NCBI GenBank assembly: GCA_002696705.1
Contig: NZSH01000010.1
Location: 21,079-36,299, forward strand
Direction of reading: 5' to 3'
Origin: Woeseiaceae bacterium
GTDB taxonomy: Bacteria; Acidobacteriota; Vicinamibacteria; Vicinamibacterales; UBA823
DNA length: 15,221 nt
The notes under the pieces: model-generated
Told to the model about the DNA's origin: nothing
Databases searched by the model: none
Seen by the model: the letters and a program-made list of their open reading frames with translations, nothing else
Shown here: positions 6,227 through 13,177 of the stretch, piece after piece
Position numbering within the stretch: the first letter of the stretch is position 1
Layout of the letters: every line of letters starts with the position of its first letter
Made by a program: the position numbers and the translations under genes

Positions 6227-8218
6227 GTGAGTATGAGATGGGTGAAGCAAAGGTGGCAGGAAATGCCAATCATCATGTTGGTCAGCTGCATATTGTGTGT
6301 GACGACATCCGCCGTGGCGCAACAGGAAAACAATGGAGAGTGGCGTTACTGGGGAAGTGACGCAGCAAGTTCACGGTACTTGCCTCTAACACAGATTGAC
6401 GCGAACAATTTCGAAGATCTTGAAGTGGCTTGGGTCTGGAAGGGTGATAACTTCGGCCCGTCTGCGGATAACATCCTCCGCGCCACACCGATCTATGTCA
6501 ATGGCAGGCTCTACAGTGTAGCGGGTCAGCGTCGTACGGTTGTGTCGATCGATCCGTCTACGGGTGAAACCCTTTGGACTTTCCGCGAACCACCGACTAA
6601 GCGGTGGGAGGATTCGATGCGGAAAAATTATGGCAAGGGTGTTGCGTACGCCGAAGTGGAAGGCAAAGGTCGTATCTATGTGGTCACCCCAGCGTTCTTC
6701 CTGCACGCATTAGATCCTGATACGGGCTATCCCATTGAAACCTTTGGTTCCAATGGTACCGTCGATCTGCTGGCGGACTTTGGCTATGACTATGATCCAG
6801 ACGCAGGGATTCCGCGAGAAGTTGGCTACATTACGAATTCTTCACCTCCGATTGTCGTCAATGACGTCATCGTCGTAGGGAATGCCCATCAGCAGGGATA
6901 CAACCAGACGCGCCGTGAAAATGTGCCTGGCCACATTTTGGCGTATGACGCCAAGGACGGTGACCACAAATGGAAATTTAATGTGATTCCACAGCCTGGT
7001 GAATTTGGTCATGACACTTGGGAAAGTGACGCCTGGTCGTACACGGGGAACGTGTCCGCCTGGGCACCCCTGTCGGCCGACCCCGAGCTCGGACTCGTCT
7101 ATTTTGTGACGGACCCTCCCTCAAACGATTTTTGGGGCGGCTTTCACCCAGGCGACAACTTGTTTGCGACGAGCATTGTGGCCGTACACGCAGAGACTGG
7201 TGAACGAGCTTGGCATTTCCAGACAGTCCATCACGACATCTGGAACTATGACAATCCGACAGCGCCGAATCTTGTAGATGTGATGATTGACGGCAAGAAG
7301 GTACCGCTTCTGGTGCAAACCACAAAGCAGTCATTTGCCTACGTGCTGAATCGTGAAACAGGAGAACCGGTGTGGCCGATTGAAGAGCGAGAAGTTCCTG
7401 AATCCATGATTCCAGGTGAGCAGACCTCGCCGACACAGCCTTTTCCCACACGGCCAGCGGCGTACGAGATGCAAGGTGTCACCGTCGATGATCTGATCGA
7501 CTTTACGCCAGAACTCCGTACGGCGGCCATCGAACTCGTGGCCGACTTTCAGATGGGCCCCTTGTTTAATCCCCCGTTGCATCGCGATAACGATATTAAC
7601 AAGCGCGCTGCACTAATTTGCCCTGGAGGTAATGGTGGCACCAATATCCCAGGTGGGGCTAACGTCGATCCGGAGACCGGCATTTTGTACGTTGCGTCGA
7701 CTAAAACCTGCGGGGCTCCTTTCATCGTGCCAGGGGCCGAGATGGATGCACGCCGTCCCAATCCCGTAGGACGCACTGTCATGGAGTGGGTGAGTGGACC
7801 TGGGCGAGGGCCTCGTGGACCCGAGGGTTTACCTATTTTGAAGCCACCATACGGCCGGATCACGGCGATTGACTTGAACACAGGTGAACAGCTCTGGTGG
7901 ATTCCAAATGGGGATACTCCGGACCAGGTCAAGAATCATCCGGCGCTGCAAGGGATGGAGATTCCCAATACCGGTCAACGGGCGCACGCCACGGTACTAC
8001 TGACCAAGACATTGTTAATGTACGGCGAAGGTCGAGGCGCGCAGGCACGTTTTCACGCCGTCGACAAGGAGACGGGTGCCCGGGTTGGTACAGTGGAACT
8101 GCCAGCGCCATCGAACACGGCGCCGATGACGTACATGCACGACGGAAAACAGTACATTATTCAGGCTGTTGGTGGTCGTGGCTATACGGGTTCACTCGTC
8201 GCGTTAGCACTACCGTAA
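6227..8218 (+). CDS. Secreted PQQ-dependent (quinoprotein) dehydrogenase, glucose-dehydrogenase-like
   Basis: This 663-residue periplasmic quinoprotein oxidises a sugar or alcohol and passes electrons to an outside acceptor. The signal peptide spans residues 1-31, cleaved after SAVA before QQE. The mature chain is an eight-bladed propeller with repeated 'ID..TGE..W' blade motifs ('VVSIDPSTGETLW', 'VAVHAETGERAW', 'TAIDLNTGEQLWW'). The PQQ-site signature 'HHDIWNYD' is at 335-342, and 'CPGGNGGTNIPGGANVDPETG' lies in the second half. No CxxCH heme motif is present, so it lacks the cytochrome domain of quinohemoproteins. It also lacks the five-helix membrane domain of E. coli Gcd and the adjacent-cysteine pair of alcohol dehydrogenases. 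The GTG start at 6227 is chosen because AAGGGAG lies 6 nt upstream; ATG 6233 is an alternative. No pqq biosynthesis genes are in the window. The substrate is undetermined. Confidence 0.9.
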   Translation: MSMRWVKQRWQEMPIIMLVSCILCVTTSAVAQQENNGEWRYWGSDAASSRYLPLTQIDANNFEDLEVAWVWKGDNFGPSADNILRATPIYVNGRLYSVAGQRRTVVSIDPSTGETLWTFREPPTKRWEDSMRKNYGKGVAYAEVEGKGRIYVVTPAFFLHALDPDTGYPIETFGSNGTVDLLADFGYDYDPDAGIPREVGYITNSSPPIVVNDVIVVGNAHQQGYNQTRRENVPGHILAYDAKDGDHKWKFNVIPQPGEFGHDTWESDAWSYTGNVSAWAPLSADPELGLVYFVTDPPSNDFWGGFHPGDNLFATSIVAVHAETGERAWHFQTVHHDIWNYDNPTAPNLVDVMIDGKKVPLLVQTTKQSFAYVLNRETGEPVWPIEEREVPESMIPGEQTSPTQPFPTRPAAYEMQGVTVDDLIDFTPELRTAAIELVADFQMGPLFNPPLHRDNDINKRAALICPGGNGGTNIPGGANVDPETGILYVASTKTCGAPFIVPGAEMDARRPNPVGRTVMEWVSGPGRGPRGPEGLPILKPPYGRITAIDLNTGEQLWWIPNGDTPDQVKNHPALQGMEIPNTGQRAHATVLLTKTLLMYGEGRGAQARFHAVDKETGARVGTVELPAPSNTAPMTYMHDGKQYIIQAVGGRGYTGSLVALALP

Positions 8219-8383
8219 ATGGTGTCGGCGGCCCATCGTAAGCACACCTTACGTCGCTCTTTCAGGGCTGTCGACGTCACTCTGTGCAGTGCCGCATTTG
8301 CCGTGAGTTGTAGAGGTGGCGGTGGTGGTGGTTCGCCAACGGCACCGAGTGCAACGACGACCACTCCCGCGGTACTTTTGTAA
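8219..8383 (+). CDS. 54-residue lipoprotein-like small ORF (short lipoprotein or remnant)
   Basis: The ATG directly follows the PQQ dehydrogenase stop (TAAATG). The product has a basic start (HRKHTLRRSFR), a weak hydrophobic stretch with one Asp, a lipobox-like AVSC ending at Cys31, then R-GGGGGG-SPTAPSATTTTP and a stop after residue 54. This pattern matches the start of large secreted lipoproteins common in some acidobacteria, where a Gly/Pro/Thr linker leads into a domain. Here nothing follows, because TAA at 8381 lies 7 nt before the symporter start. It may be a genuine tiny lipoprotein, translated by coupling, or the leftover start of a lost gene. There is no Shine-Dalgarno of its own, and expression is unproven. 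Confidence 0.45.
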   Translation: MVSAAHRKHTLRRSFRAVDVTLCSAAFAVSCRGGGGGGSPTAPSATTTTPAVLL

Positions 8384-8390
8384 GTAACCA

Positions 8391-9902
8391 ATGCTTGCCC
8401 TATTTCTTGTCGCAGCCTTCATAATCGCCATGATCGGCCTTGGGGTTTGGGGCATGGGCCGGACTCGAACTCCGACAGACTTTTTTCTTGGTGGACGACA
8501 AATCGGTCCTTGGGCTTCCGCGTTTGCCTACGGTACGAGTTACTTTTCAGCTGTGGTTTTTATTGGCTTCGCAGGGCAATTTGGCTGGAACTACGGGCTG
8601 GATGCGCTCTGGATAGCAGCGGGCAATACGGTCTTCGGGGTTTTGGCCGCATGGGTAATTCTTGCGAAACCCACTCGACGCATGACGCGCAATTTGGACG
8701 CTTTAACGATGCCAGAGTTTTTCGCGAAGCGCTATCAAGCACCGGTCCTGCGAGTGGTGGCGGCCGGTATCATCTTTCTCTTCCTGCTCCCATACTCCGC
8801 ATCGGTGTTTAAGGGTTTGAGCCACTTGGTTGAGATTAACTTTCAGGATCTACTGTCCTATGAAACCGCCCTATTCATTATGTGTGTGAGCACTGGCCTG
8901 TACCTGACACTCGGTGGTTACTTTGCTGTGGCTATCGCTGATCTGATTCAAGGTTTAATCATGTTGGCCGGTGCCGTCGTCATGGTCGTCGTACTTGTGG
9001 GTCAAGGGGGTGGTCTTACTGCGGTCGTTCAGGACATGAGGGTTAACGTTTTCGCGGATGGGTCACTGTCGCCAGAACCTTCGTGGTGGATCTTGTGGTC
9101 GGTGGTCTTCATGAGTAGCTTCGGCCCGTGGGGCTTGCCGCAGATGGTCCATAAGTTCTATGCCATCAAAAGCGAGCGACACATTACGACGGCCACGATC
9201 GTTACCACTGTATTTGCCACGGTCACGGTGTTTGCCGCTTATTTCACCGGTGCTTTAACCCGCGTGTTCTTTGCCGACGGTCTGCCGGCTAGTGCGTTGA
9301 TCGGAGAACAATCAGGCACGGTGGGTGTGCAATACGACGTCCTTGTTCCAGAACTACTCACTGCACAGTTGCCAGAGGTTCTCATGGCGGTCGTTCTGCT
9401 GCTGGTCCTCTCGGCTTCGATGAGCACGCTCTCGAGTCTCGTTCTCGTTTCTTCGTCGGCGATTTCGATTGACCTCCGTGCCGGACGAGCGGGTCCCGAG
9501 GCGACTCCCGCCCAGTCGCTTCGAATCATGCGATGGATGGCAGCTGTCTTCATTGCGATCTCTTTTGTGATTGCGAACAATGATTTTGCTTTCATCGTGA
9601 CGTTAATGTCGCTCAGTTGGGGAGCTGTCGCGGGCGCATTCCTGGCTCCTTACGTGTATGGCTTGTTTTGGCGTTCGGCGACCGGCTCTGCCGCATTTTC
9701 CGGGATGCTCACCGGGCTCGGGATTGCGGTGGTGGGGGGGGGCTACCTTCTTGTGAGTGGACGACCGGAATTGACGCCGATTGCTGCCTCGGTCGCCATG
9801 GTAGTTCCATTCTTCGTGATTCCGGTCGTGAGTATGTGGTCGACGCCACCTTCCAGCGATCTACTCCGTGACGCTTTTGCTGAGGACTCGTTTATTGAGT
9901 GA
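8391..9902 (+). CDS. Sodium:solute symporter family (SSS, PutP-like) transporter
   Basis: This 503-residue inner-membrane protein has about 13 hydrophobic segments and belongs to the solute:sodium symporter family, which couples Na+ entry to uptake of amino acids, sugars or carboxylates. Recognisable parts are the TM1/TM2 region 'DFFLGGRQIGPWASAFAYGTSYFSA' split over 30-54, 'GGYFAVAIADLIQGLIML' at 175-192 (the family signature region), 'GLPQMVHKFYAIKS' at 248-261, and the TM8 Na+-site segment 'SASMSTLSSLVLVSSS' at 341-356. The substrate cannot be read. The start at ATG 8391 has no strong Shine-Dalgarno and begins almost directly at TM1. Position 7 nt after the small lipoprotein-like ORF suggests co-transcription with the PQQ dehydrogenase. 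A run of nine G at 9734-9742 lies in the coding region (residues around VVGGGY), a possible slippage site. Confidence 0.9.
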   Translation: MLALFLVAAFIIAMIGLGVWGMGRTRTPTDFFLGGRQIGPWASAFAYGTSYFSAVVFIGFAGQFGWNYGLDALWIAAGNTVFGVLAAWVILAKPTRRMTRNLDALTMPEFFAKRYQAPVLRVVAAGIIFLFLLPYSASVFKGLSHLVEINFQDLLSYETALFIMCVSTGLYLTLGGYFAVAIADLIQGLIMLAGAVVMVVVLVGQGGGLTAVVQDMRVNVFADGSLSPEPSWWILWSVVFMSSFGPWGLPQMVHKFYAIKSERHITTATIVTTVFATVTVFAAYFTGALTRVFFADGLPASALIGEQSGTVGVQYDVLVPELLTAQLPEVLMAVVLLLVLSASMSTLSSLVLVSSSAISIDLRAGRAGPEATPAQSLRIMRWMAAVFIAISFVIANNDFAFIVTLMSLSWGAVAGAFLAPYVYGLFWRSATGSAAFSGMLTGLGIAVVGGGYLLVSGRPELTPIAASVAMVVPFFVIPVVSMWSTPPSSDLLRDAFAEDSFIE

Positions 9903-9933
9903 TGCCGGAGTTGTTCAGCTGTGGTGCAGTAGC

Positions 9934-11115
9934 TTAAACAACATTCCCTTCTCGGACCCCGTTGCCTCGAGCGAATCGGTCAAACGCGAACGGTGCTAAG
10001 TCAATCTCACCAGGAGACCGGTCGGTGATGATGTCTGCCAGGATCCGCCCGGCAGCTGGTGAATGCTGAAAGCCGTGTCCACTGAATCCACTGATGATGA
10101 AGAACCCGGGGCGTTCCGGAACTGGCCCAATGATCGGCATTGCATCTGGTGTCATCTCGTAGAGGCCTGCCCAAGCCGTGCTGATGCCGGCGTCGGCCAA
10201 CACAGGTAGGCGTCGTGCGGCGACTGGCGCAATCCGCTCCAGAAGATCCCAGTTCACGCTTTGCTCGAAACTTGAAGGTTCGTCAGGGTCTCCCATGCCA
10301 AATAAGATGCCCGTGCTTTCACGGTGAAAGTAGAACGTGGTATCAAAATCGATGGTCAGAATGCGCGTGGAAGGTGACGTGCGTGCTTCAAGGGCTAGGC
10401 CTTTGGGGTCGAGCGGGACGTCAGCAATAAAGATATGACGTCGGAATGGTTGCACAGGAATGTTGGTCGCCACCATCTGGCCAATCTGATGAGACCAGGG
10501 ACCTGCCGCATTGACCACAATCCGCGTCTCGATTGGTCCAGCGCTCGTTTGAATCTCTGTAATCCTGTCAGCGTCGAGTCCAATACCTGTCACTTCGACT
10601 TCACGCTCAATCGTGACGCCAAGCTGCTGGGCTGCCTTCGCAAATCCCATCGTGACGCTATTGGGATCGGCAATGCCATCGCGCCCACAGAAAGTGGCGG
10701 CGCGAAGATTCTCACGTGTTATCCCTGGTGCCCGTCGACAGGCTTCATCGACATCCAGCCACTCAACGGGTACGCCGAGGCGCTGTTGTAGTTCAAAGTT
10801 TTTTCGGAAGGTGTCGAGCGTGCTCGCTTCGGAAAGCAGGAACATATAGCCGTCTTGACGGAAATCAATGGACTGGCCGAGTTCATCTTCAAACCGTTCC
10901 AGAATATCGATCGACTCAAGAGACAGGCGAATATTGGATTCACTTGAAAATTGAAGACGGGCTCCCCCAGCGCACTTTCCGGTTGATCCTGCCCCCAGCA
11001 GTTGTTCACGTTCCAGGAGGACAATGTTCTGCATGCCGAGACGAGCGAGGTGATAAGCGACACTCACACCCATGCATCCGCCTCCGATGATTACCACATC
11101 CGCTGAAGATCGCAT
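9934..11115 (-). CDS. FAD-dependent oxidoreductase, DAO family (sarcosine/dimethylglycine/proline oxidase beta-like)
   Basis: This 393-residue flavoprotein of the D-amino-acid-oxidase superfamily typically oxidises secondary amines or amino acids to imines. The N-terminal Rossmann site 'VVIIGGGCMGVSVAYHLA' (G11-x-G13-x-x-G16) is followed by an acidic dinucleotide contact in 'IVLLERE'. 'GSTGKCAGGARLQFS' at 43-57 resembles the flavin-contacting loop of sarcosine oxidase and proline dehydrogenase beta subunits. 'VNAAGPWS' at 201-208 and the C-terminal 'GLYEMTPDAMPIIGPVP...GFSGHGFQHSPAAGRILAD' complete the FAD site. No signal peptide is present. No alpha, gamma or delta subunit genes accompany it, so it probably works alone, but the substrate is unknown. 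The start at ATG 11115 has only a weak GGGA upstream. It is convergent with the symporter gene (31-bp gap) and lies downstream of ssrA on the same strand. Confidence 0.88.
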   Translation of the reverse strand: MRSSADVVIIGGGCMGVSVAYHLARLGMQNIVLLEREQLLGAGSTGKCAGGARLQFSSESNIRLSLESIDILERFEDELGQSIDFRQDGYMFLLSEASTLDTFRKNFELQQRLGVPVEWLDVDEACRRAPGITRENLRAATFCGRDGIADPNSVTMGFAKAAQQLGVTIEREVEVTGIGLDADRITEIQTSAGPIETRIVVNAAGPWSHQIGQMVATNIPVQPFRRHIFIADVPLDPKGLALEARTSPSTRILTIDFDTTFYFHRESTGILFGMGDPDEPSSFEQSVNWDLLERIAPVAARRLPVLADAGISTAWAGLYEMTPDAMPIIGPVPERPGFFIISGFSGHGFQHSPAAGRILADIITDRSPGEIDLAPFAFDRFARGNGVREGNVV

Positions 11116-11155
11116 TTGCTGTTGTCCCGATTCTTGATGGCGCCCCGTTAGCGTA

Positions 11156-11196
11156 CCGCGAACATCGCGGGTTGACGGATAATTTTATATCCGACA
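11156..11196 (-). other. Two tandem inverted repeats between ssrA and the oxidoreductase gene
   Basis: TGACGGATA/TATCCGACA (11173-11181 and 11188-11196; 8 of 9 pairs, 6-nt loop) is followed by CCGCGA/TCGCGG (11156-11161 and 11165-11170; 6 perfect pairs, 3-nt loop). They begin 19 nt past the tmRNA 3' end on the minus strand. Neither has a clear T-run, so they may be a weak terminator, processing structures or an operator for the downstream gene. Confidence 0.35.
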
Positions 11197-11214
11197 ATGA
11201 GGAGAGGCGAGAAA

Positions 11215-11566
11215 TGGTGGAGGCGGTGGGAGTCGAACCCACGTCCGAAAGTACAGATACGAGAGAATCTACATGTGTGTCGGCCCTTGAAAGTTCGCCG
11301 GTAACGTTAAAGCGCCGCCCAAACCGTTACTGACTAGCCCCGATAAAATCTCGGCGTGACGCGTCGGTGCCGCCCGTCACGACCAGCCTGCTAAAATGAC
11401 ATTCAGTCCCGCCTCACAGGCAAGGACGGGGTGAACGTCGCTGCTCTTAAGCAGCGAGTGCTAATTGCGAATCTGCAATTATGGTTTTTTCCATCGGATT
11501 TACGAGTCGATAGTGCTCGACATGCATCCCGCGCTCTCATACCTCCGTCGAAGCCGTGTCGCCCCC
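11215..11566 (-). ncRNA. ssrA: Transfer-messenger RNA (tmRNA), one-piece
   Basis: This 352-nt RNA rescues stalled ribosomes in trans-translation with SmpB. On the minus strand it begins GGGGGCGACACGGCTTCGACGG, carrying the conserved GGCTTCGACGG. It ends in a T-arm (GTGGG TTCGACT CCCAC) and CGCCTCCACCA, with CCA encoded. The first seven bases pair with CGCCTCC before the ACCA end, with one G:U, forming the acceptor stem. The internal reading frame ends ADSQLALAA-stop (11447-11476), the normal LAA degradation tag; the exact resume codon is uncertain, with GCA at 11474-11476 the best candidate. Pseudoknot-forming GC-rich segments lie between the tag and the 3' domain. A sigma-70 promoter is visible about 50 nt upstream, implying a 5' leader removed by RNase P. 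Confidence 0.97.
11447..11476 (-). other. tmRNA tag-peptide reading frame (ADSQLALAA)
   Basis: GCA GAT TCG CAA TTA GCA CTC GCT GCT TAA encodes ADSQLALAA with a stop. The LALAA end matches the usual ClpXP/ClpAP degron. The frame stays open upstream (I-I-T), so the resume codon is inferred from the common use of GCA/GCG alanine codons and could be a few codons earlier. Confidence 0.8.
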
Positions 11567-11614
11567 GATTGGACCCTCAAAGTGTACGTGGCCAGATGAC
11601 CACACCTGTGTCCT

Positions 11615-11643
11615 ATTGTAGTCTTGAGATAATTGCGGGTCAA
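11615..11643 (-). promoter_or_regulatory. Sigma-70-type promoter of ssrA
   Basis: On the minus strand, TTGACC (11638-11643) and TACAAT (11615-11620) are separated by exactly 17 bp. Transcription should begin near 11608, some 40 nt before the mature tmRNA 5' end at 11566. This is the best promoter match in the window. Confidence 0.75.
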
Positions 11644-11704
11644 TTGGTTGAGTGCGTGAGACTTGCAGCGTTTCAAGATGAGCGCGCGCGTTAAACACAT
11701 CACG

Positions 11705-11710
11705 TATAAT
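11705..11710 (+). promoter_or_regulatory. TATAAT -10 element before the aminotransferase gene
   Basis: A perfect TATAAT lies 59 nt before ATG 11769, on the strand opposite the ssrA promoter, which is itself 62 bp away. No good -35 hexamer stands 16-18 bp upstream, so only the -10 is supported. Confidence 0.4.
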
Positions 11711-11768
11711 GGCCGCTTGCCTGTTTCTGTTCAATTCGGTGTGTCGTGGGGGATAGGTGGTTCGTCAG

Positions 11769-12962
11769 ATGCAAGATGACTCGCGCAATATTCGGTGTTC
11801 TTACAAAGCGAGCCAGTTTTCCGAGTCCGTGATTCGGGAAATGACTCGCCTGTCGCAAGAACACAACGGTATCAATTTATCGCAGGGGTTTCCTGATTTT
11901 CCTGCGCCAGAGATGGTTAAGGAAGCGGCCTGCGAGGCGATCCGTGCTGACATCAACCAGTATGCCGTCACGTGGGGAGCCAAACCACTGCGGGACGCGA
12001 TTGCTAGGGAATTCAGCAAGCGCTATGGCGTACCGGTGGACGCGGACCAACAGGTGACTGTCTGTTGTGGTTCGACGGAAGCGATGATCACGACGTTGCT
12101 CGCCTGTGTCGATCCTGGTGACGAGGTGATTGCATTTGAACCGTTCTACGAAAATTATGGGCCAGATGCGATCTTGTCAGATGCGGTGCCCCGATATGTG
12201 ACTCTACATGAGCCTGACTGGACATTCGATCCTGACGAACTTGCGGCGGCATTTAACGAAAAAACGCGCGCCATTATTATTAATACTCCGAACAATCCGA
12301 CCGGAAAGGTTCTGTCACGAGATGAGCTGGCGGTCATTGCCAGGCTGTGCCAGCAATGGAACGTGCTAGCAATCACTGACGAAATTTATGAGCACATTGT
12401 CTACGATGGGCACCGTCATGTACCGATGGCCACTCTCGATGGGATGGCTGAGCGGACAGTTACGATCAACAGCCTATCGAAAACCTTCAGTGTCACAGGG
12501 TGGAGGGTTGGTTGGGCAATCGCCCCAACAGCGCTGACCGGTGCTATTCGCAAGGTCCACGACTTTCTGACGGTTGGCGCGGCAGCGCCACTCCAGGCCG
12601 CTGGTGCGGCTGCTCTCAGTCTTCCTGACGCGTACTATCAGGAATTGGCCACTGGCTACCAGCATCGTCGCGACCTGCTCCTTGATATTCTGGAGCGCCA
12701 CCACTTCCATTGTTATAAACCATCTGGTGCTTATTACATCATGACGGATCTTCAAGCGTTTGACTGTAGCGACGATGTTGAGTTTGCGCGCTACCTTGTT
12801 CGTGAGGTCGGTGTCGCTGCGGTTCCTGGCAGTAGCTTCTATCGTCACGCTGAGCTTGGTCGCACAAAGCTACGTTTTTGCTTTTGCAAAAAAGAAGAGA
12901 CCATGCAAGAGGCGGATCATCGTCTTGCGAAGTTTTCGATGGATAGGGCCGTGAGTGACTGA
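11769..12962 (+). CDS. Class I PLP aminotransferase, kynurenine/methionine aminotransferase-like (YbdL/KAT type)
   Basis: This 397-residue cytosolic enzyme of fold type I matches the kynurenine-aminotransferase / methionine-aminotransferase subgroup. 'NLSQGFPDFPAPE' at 36-48 is the hallmark of this subgroup. The catalytic elements are complete: 'TPNNPTGK' at 173-180, 'TDEIYEHIVYDG' with D204 and Y207, the PLP lysine K238 in 'SLSKTFSVTGWRVGW' with R246, and the substrate-carboxylate arginine R369 in 'LRFCFCKKEET'. It would transfer amino groups from methionine, glutamine or aromatic amino acids to 2-oxo acids; the preferred pair cannot be read. ATG 11769 is chosen because AGGTGG stands 8 nt upstream; GTG 11757 would add four residues. 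It is divergent from ssrA and followed after 215 bp by the ABC exporter genes. Compared with the HisC-like enzyme at 3554 it has no leader and belongs to a different branch. Confidence 0.9.
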   Translation: MQDDSRNIRCSYKASQFSESVIREMTRLSQEHNGINLSQGFPDFPAPEMVKEAACEAIRADINQYAVTWGAKPLRDAIAREFSKRYGVPVDADQQVTVCCGSTEAMITTLLACVDPGDEVIAFEPFYENYGPDAILSDAVPRYVTLHEPDWTFDPDELAAAFNEKTRAIIINTPNNPTGKVLSRDELAVIARLCQQWNVLAITDEIYEHIVYDGHRHVPMATLDGMAERTVTINSLSKTFSVTGWRVGWAIAPTALTGAIRKVHDFLTVGAAAPLQAAGAAALSLPDAYYQELATGYQHRRDLLLDILERHHFHCYKPSGAYYIMTDLQAFDCSDDVEFARYLVREVGVAAVPGSSFYRHAELGRTKLRFCFCKKEETMQEADHRLAKFSMDRAVSD

Positions 12963-13041
12963 CACCAGTTCAACATATGACTGAGTGAGCCGTCATCTCG
13001 GCGGATATATGATTGTGTTAGAGTAGTGTTCACGCCCTCCA

Positions 13042-13057
13042 GTGACATTAAGGTCAC
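13042..13057. promoter_or_regulatory. Imperfect dyad upstream of the ABC exporter genes, candidate operator
   Basis: GTGACATTAAGGTCAC is a 16-bp near-palindrome (7 of 8 pairs) in the gap before the exporter genes. It could be an operator of a drug- or stress-responsive repressor. No regulator gene is adjacent, and support is limited to symmetry. Confidence 0.25.
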
Positions 13058-13177
13058 CACCTCAACGGCCGTTGTTTGGTTGCCACGTCACGAAATTCGG
13101 GTGTACTGCGGTCATTTCCCGCAGTGAGTAAGTTCGACCATCCTACGAGTGAGTCAGTAGGTTCTTCGAGAAGGTAC

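Noticed and set aside
7549..7932. Antisense open frames inside the PQQ dehydrogenase gene (also 6978-7451)
   Set aside because: They mirror the codon bias of the sense gene, show low-complexity Pro/Gly/Arg content, and have no ribosome site or family resemblance.
8182..8455. Minus-strand frames with Pro/Thr runs opposite the small lipoprotein-like ORF
   Set aside because: They arise from the complement of the glycine/threonine-rich repeats and overlap two better-supported plus-strand frames.
11215..11290. A tRNA-like 3' half (T-arm, acceptor strand and CCA) on the minus strand
   Set aside because: There is no anticodon arm or D-arm next to it. The acceptor partner lies about 340 nt away, and the tag frame and GGCTTCGACGG motif show it is the 3' part of tmRNA.
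11431..11694. Open frame of 87 codons on the plus strand across the tmRNA
   Set aside because: It is antisense to the tmRNA body and promoter, has no family resemblance, and is explained by the RNA gene.
13076..13177. TTG-initiated 34-residue extension of the first ABC exporter subunit
   Set aside because: It has no Shine-Dalgarno and a polar sequence without family resemblance, and ATG 13178 has GAGAAGG just upstream.
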